A DNA stretch of 7,342 bases from Ferruginibacter sp. (GTDB lineage Bacteria > Bacteroidota > Bacteroidia > Chitinophagales > Chitinophagaceae). The position numbers were made by a program, and so were the translations under genes. Positions within the stretch are counted from its first letter, which is position 1. Each line of letters opens with the position of its first letter. Location of the stretch: the NCBI GenBank assembly GCA_025352435.1, contig JANXTN010000175.1:1-7342 (forward strand). Reading direction: 5' to 3'. Of the stretch, positions 5,466-7,342 are shown in pieces. The notes under the pieces are model-generated. The model saw only the letters and a program-made list of their open reading frames with translations. It searched no databases and had not been told where the DNA came from.

Positions 5466-6013
5466 AAAAATTTGAAATTGAAATTCCAAACGAAAGACAA
5501 CCTACTTACAGCAAAGTTGCTTTCATCATCCTTACTTTGAATTTTTTTGGCTTCGGTTATGTTTTCATTAGAACTATTGGAAATGCAACTTTTATTGCAA
5601 TAGCTGCGCTAATAATTAATGCAATACCCTGGCTATATTTTTTGTTGAATAAAAAGCACATTACTTCTCCTATAATAGAATTTATCTTTATTGTCTCTGC
5701 GTGTATTTGGATTTATTTTGGCAATTTATGGATGGGAATAATGCTGATGCTTTTTGCGGTGATGAGTTTTTTTACTAATAAAAAAACTGTTGTAACTGTG
5801 GATGAAAGTGGTGTCACATACCCATCATTTCCTGTAAAAAAATACTTATGGATAGAAATTATTCAGGTAATATGTAAGGATGATATTCTAACCATTGATT
5901 TAAAAGAAAACAAGTTACTTCAATTACATATTCATAAAAACTTGGCAAATGGTTTTGACGAAAATGACTTCAATAAATTCTGTAGTGTGCAAAAAGGAAT
6001 AGTTATCTCATAA
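5462..6013 (+). CDS. Four-helix membrane protein with a C-terminal PH-like domain, unknown function
   Basis: A 183-residue protein I do not recognise as a named family. It shows four hydrophobic segments (about 18-38, 43-62, 69-87 and 89-105) after a short charged N-terminus. A soluble C-terminal part of about 78 residues follows, with alternating beta-strand-like pattern (TVDESGVTY, LWIEIIQVICKDDILTIDL, KLLQLHI) and a final helix around 167-174. That layout resembles small bacterial PH-like, YcxB-type membrane proteins; this is a pattern judgement only. The start is TTG at 5462, overlapping the TGA of the ureohydrolase by 4 nt. An in-frame TAA lies upstream at 5432-5434, and no ATG occurs before residue 91, so TTG is the only reasonable start. 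The overlap suggests translational coupling on one transcript, but a functional link with the hydrolase is not shown. Confidence 0.72.
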   Translation: MKKFEIEIPNERQPTYSKVAFIILTLNFFGFGYVFIRTIGNATFIAIAALIINAIPWLYFLLNKKHITSPIIEFIFIVSACIWIYFGNLWMGIMLMLFAVMSFFTNKKTVVTVDESGVTYPSFPVKKYLWIEIIQVICKDDILTIDLKENKLLQLHIHKNLANGFDENDFNKFCSVQKGIVIS

Positions 6014-6057
6014 ACCTTTTGATTTTCCTGTTTTATTTTCCTCACAATAAATCATCG

Positions 6058-6065
6058 TACTTTCG
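6058..6065 (+). promoter_or_regulatory. Possible -7 element of the radical SAM gene
   Basis: TACTTTCG matches TAnnTTTG at all but one fixed position and is 4 bases before the ATG at 6070. A transcript from here would begin at or within a few bases of the start codon, meaning a leaderless or near-leaderless mRNA. No -33 TTG is visible at the normal distance. Confidence 0.4.
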
Positions 6066-6069
6066 CAAA

Positions 6070-7342
6070 ATGCAAATGCTTAAGCAATCTCCTTATTTAA
6101 TGTACTCTGATGGGGAGGGTAAAATTTATGAAGATGAAACACTTTATACTGCCGGGAGAAGCGGGTGGGATGCGCTACCAATACCTGAAAGCGAATGGAT
6201 TTTATTACCCGAAGGTGGGCAATTGTACGAACTGCCTGGCAGAAAGGGAATTGGTATTGATGTAGAAACAGGGGAGATGCGCATCTGCGAAAAAGGTTGG
6301 GCGGTTGCTGCATTTATTCCGCCTGCGCATACTGGTTTATACATTTCGGCTTACGAAACCATGCCTGATGCGCCCACGCTTCCATTGTTTTGTTACACTG
6401 CCGCTGGATGGCAAGATGAAAAAATATATGTCCCTGCGGTAAGAATTGAAGAAGACATCAGGCAAGAAAGTAAAGGTTTTGTAGAGGAAAAAATTGAAGA
6501 TGGTTTATCTAGATTATTAGGCGCTTACAGTCAAAACCGATTGGTAAAACACTTGGCAGAAAACTGTTGCCTTACATACACTTGTCCTGCTGCAAGAAAT
6601 TTATTTATGGGTCGTTGGGAATGTCCGGTACCGGTTTCTCCAGCCTGTAATGCAAATTGCATTGGTTGTATTTCGTTTCAGCCAAGCGATGAAACAATTG
6701 TAAGCACACAAGACAGGCTTACATTTAAACCTACGGCTGCAGAGATTGTTGAGTTCACTGTACCGCATTTAAAAACTGCTCCGTATCCCATTATAAGTTA
6801 CGGACAAGGCTGTGAAGGTGAACCTTTGCTGATGTGGGAAACGATAAGAGAATCCATTATAGAAATAAGAAAACATACTCAGAAAGGCAGCATTAATATT
6901 AATACTAACGGTAGCATGCCAAAAGCGGTGAAAGCCCTGTGCGAAGCAGGTTTGAATAGTATTCGTGTAAGTACAAATTCTGCCAGAGAAGAAATTTATA
7001 CTCCTTATTATCGTCCAAATAATTACCAATTTAAAGACATTGTAGAAAGCTTAAAAGTGGCCAATAGCTTTGGTGCATGGACAAGCATAAATTATTTCGT
7101 TTTTCCAGGAATGACAGATAGCATTGCAGAATATGAAGCGCTGAGAAATCTGATAAAAGAAACGGGTTTGAAGATGATTCAATGGCGCAATTTTAATATT
7201 GATCCCGATTGGTATCTTGGAAAAATTGGTGTTACAGATACAGGTGAGTGCATGGGAGTAAAACAAATGTTGGAATTAATACAGGAAGAATTTCCCGACC
7301 TTAAATTTGGGTATTTTAATCCGTCAATGGAGAGAATAAAAG
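6070..7342 (+). CDS. Radical SAM protein with uncharacterised N-terminal domain (partial, 3' end off the right edge)
   Basis: The frame opens at ATG 6070 and stays open for 424 codons to the window end. The radical SAM cluster motif is CNANCIGC, Cys193-x3-Cys197-x2-Cys200, which would bind the 4Fe-4S cluster that cleaves S-adenosylmethionine. A GQGCEGEPLL segment (about 240-249) matches the SAM-binding GGE-type motif, and GSININTNGS then GLNSIRVSTNS fit the next barrel strands. The first 190 residues are not part of the radical SAM barrel. They contain YLMYSDGEGKIYED, LPGRKGIGIDVETGEM and FIPPAHTGLY, plus extra cysteines at 166, 167, 172 and 185 just before the core motif. I recall similar uncharacterised radical SAM proteins in Bacteroidetes and some deltaproteobacteria but know no substrate. 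An alternative start is the Met two codons later. The gene stands 56 nt after the membrane-protein gene. Confidence 0.85.
   Translation, partial: MQMLKQSPYLMYSDGEGKIYEDETLYTAGRSGWDALPIPESEWILLPEGGQLYELPGRKGIGIDVETGEMRICEKGWAVAAFIPPAHTGLYISAYETMPDAPTLPLFCYTAAGWQDEKIYVPAVRIEEDIRQESKGFVEEKIEDGLSRLLGAYSQNRLVKHLAENCCLTYTCPAARNLFMGRWECPVPVSPACNANCIGCISFQPSDETIVSTQDRLTFKPTAAEIVEFTVPHLKTAPYPIISYGQGCEGEPLLMWETIRESIIEIRKHTQKGSININTNGSMPKAVKALCEAGLNSIRVSTNSAREEIYTPYYRPNNYQFKDIVESLKVANSFGAWTSINYFVFPGMTDSIAEYEALRNLIKETGLKMIQWRNFNIDPDWYLGKIGVTDTGECMGVKQMLELIQEEFPDLKFGYFNPSMERIK

Noticed and set aside
6080..7266. Minus-strand open frames opposite the radical SAM gene
   Set aside because: The plus frame is open for 424 codons with a clear radical SAM motif; the minus frames are shadows.

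Overview
The window looks like a chromosomal segment from a Bacteroidetes bacterium, most likely near the Chitinophagaceae. The evidence is AT-rich intergenic DNA, a lack of Shine-Dalgarno sites, promoter -7 elements of the TAnnTTTG type, and typical Bacteroidetes families (DUF4294, a very long CcmF, a CPSKY-type CcmE). No tRNA, rRNA, CRISPR array, insertion sequence or prophage is visible.

Layout. Positions 1-318 (minus) hold the start of a secreted DUF4294 protein that runs off the left edge. A 270-base AT-rich gap follows. Positions 615-1179 (plus) hold a two-gene toxin-antitoxin-like module: a DUF433 antitoxin and a DUF5615 PIN-like toxin, 1 nt apart. It is preceded by a perfect 11-bp inverted repeat (589-614) that ends exactly at the antitoxin start codon. 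Positions 4230-1222 (minus) hold a cytochrome c maturation operon, ccmE then ccmF. CcmE carries Cys in place of the usual heme-binding His (CxxxY). The ccmF reading frame is broken by one in-frame TAG at 3403-3405. Its two halves (3786-3403 and 3387-1222) lie in the same frame and keep all the family hallmarks. Divergently, positions 4416-6013 (plus) hold an arginase/agmatinase-family hydrolase whose stop overlaps the TTG start of a four-helix membrane protein of unknown role. From 6070 (plus) to the right edge runs a partial radical SAM protein with an uncharacterised N-terminal region of about 190 residues.

How they work together. CcmE and CcmF belong to one pathway, periplasmic heme delivery and attachment to apocytochrome c. 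The DUF433/DUF5615 pair is probably self-contained and autoregulated. The ureohydrolase and the membrane protein are probably translationally coupled. The other genes have no clear link. The most striking item is the amber codon in an otherwise intact ccmF. It could be a sequencing error, a recent nonsense mutation, readthrough, or a split two-piece CcmF. The next are the CcmE variant and the toxin-antitoxin palindrome.
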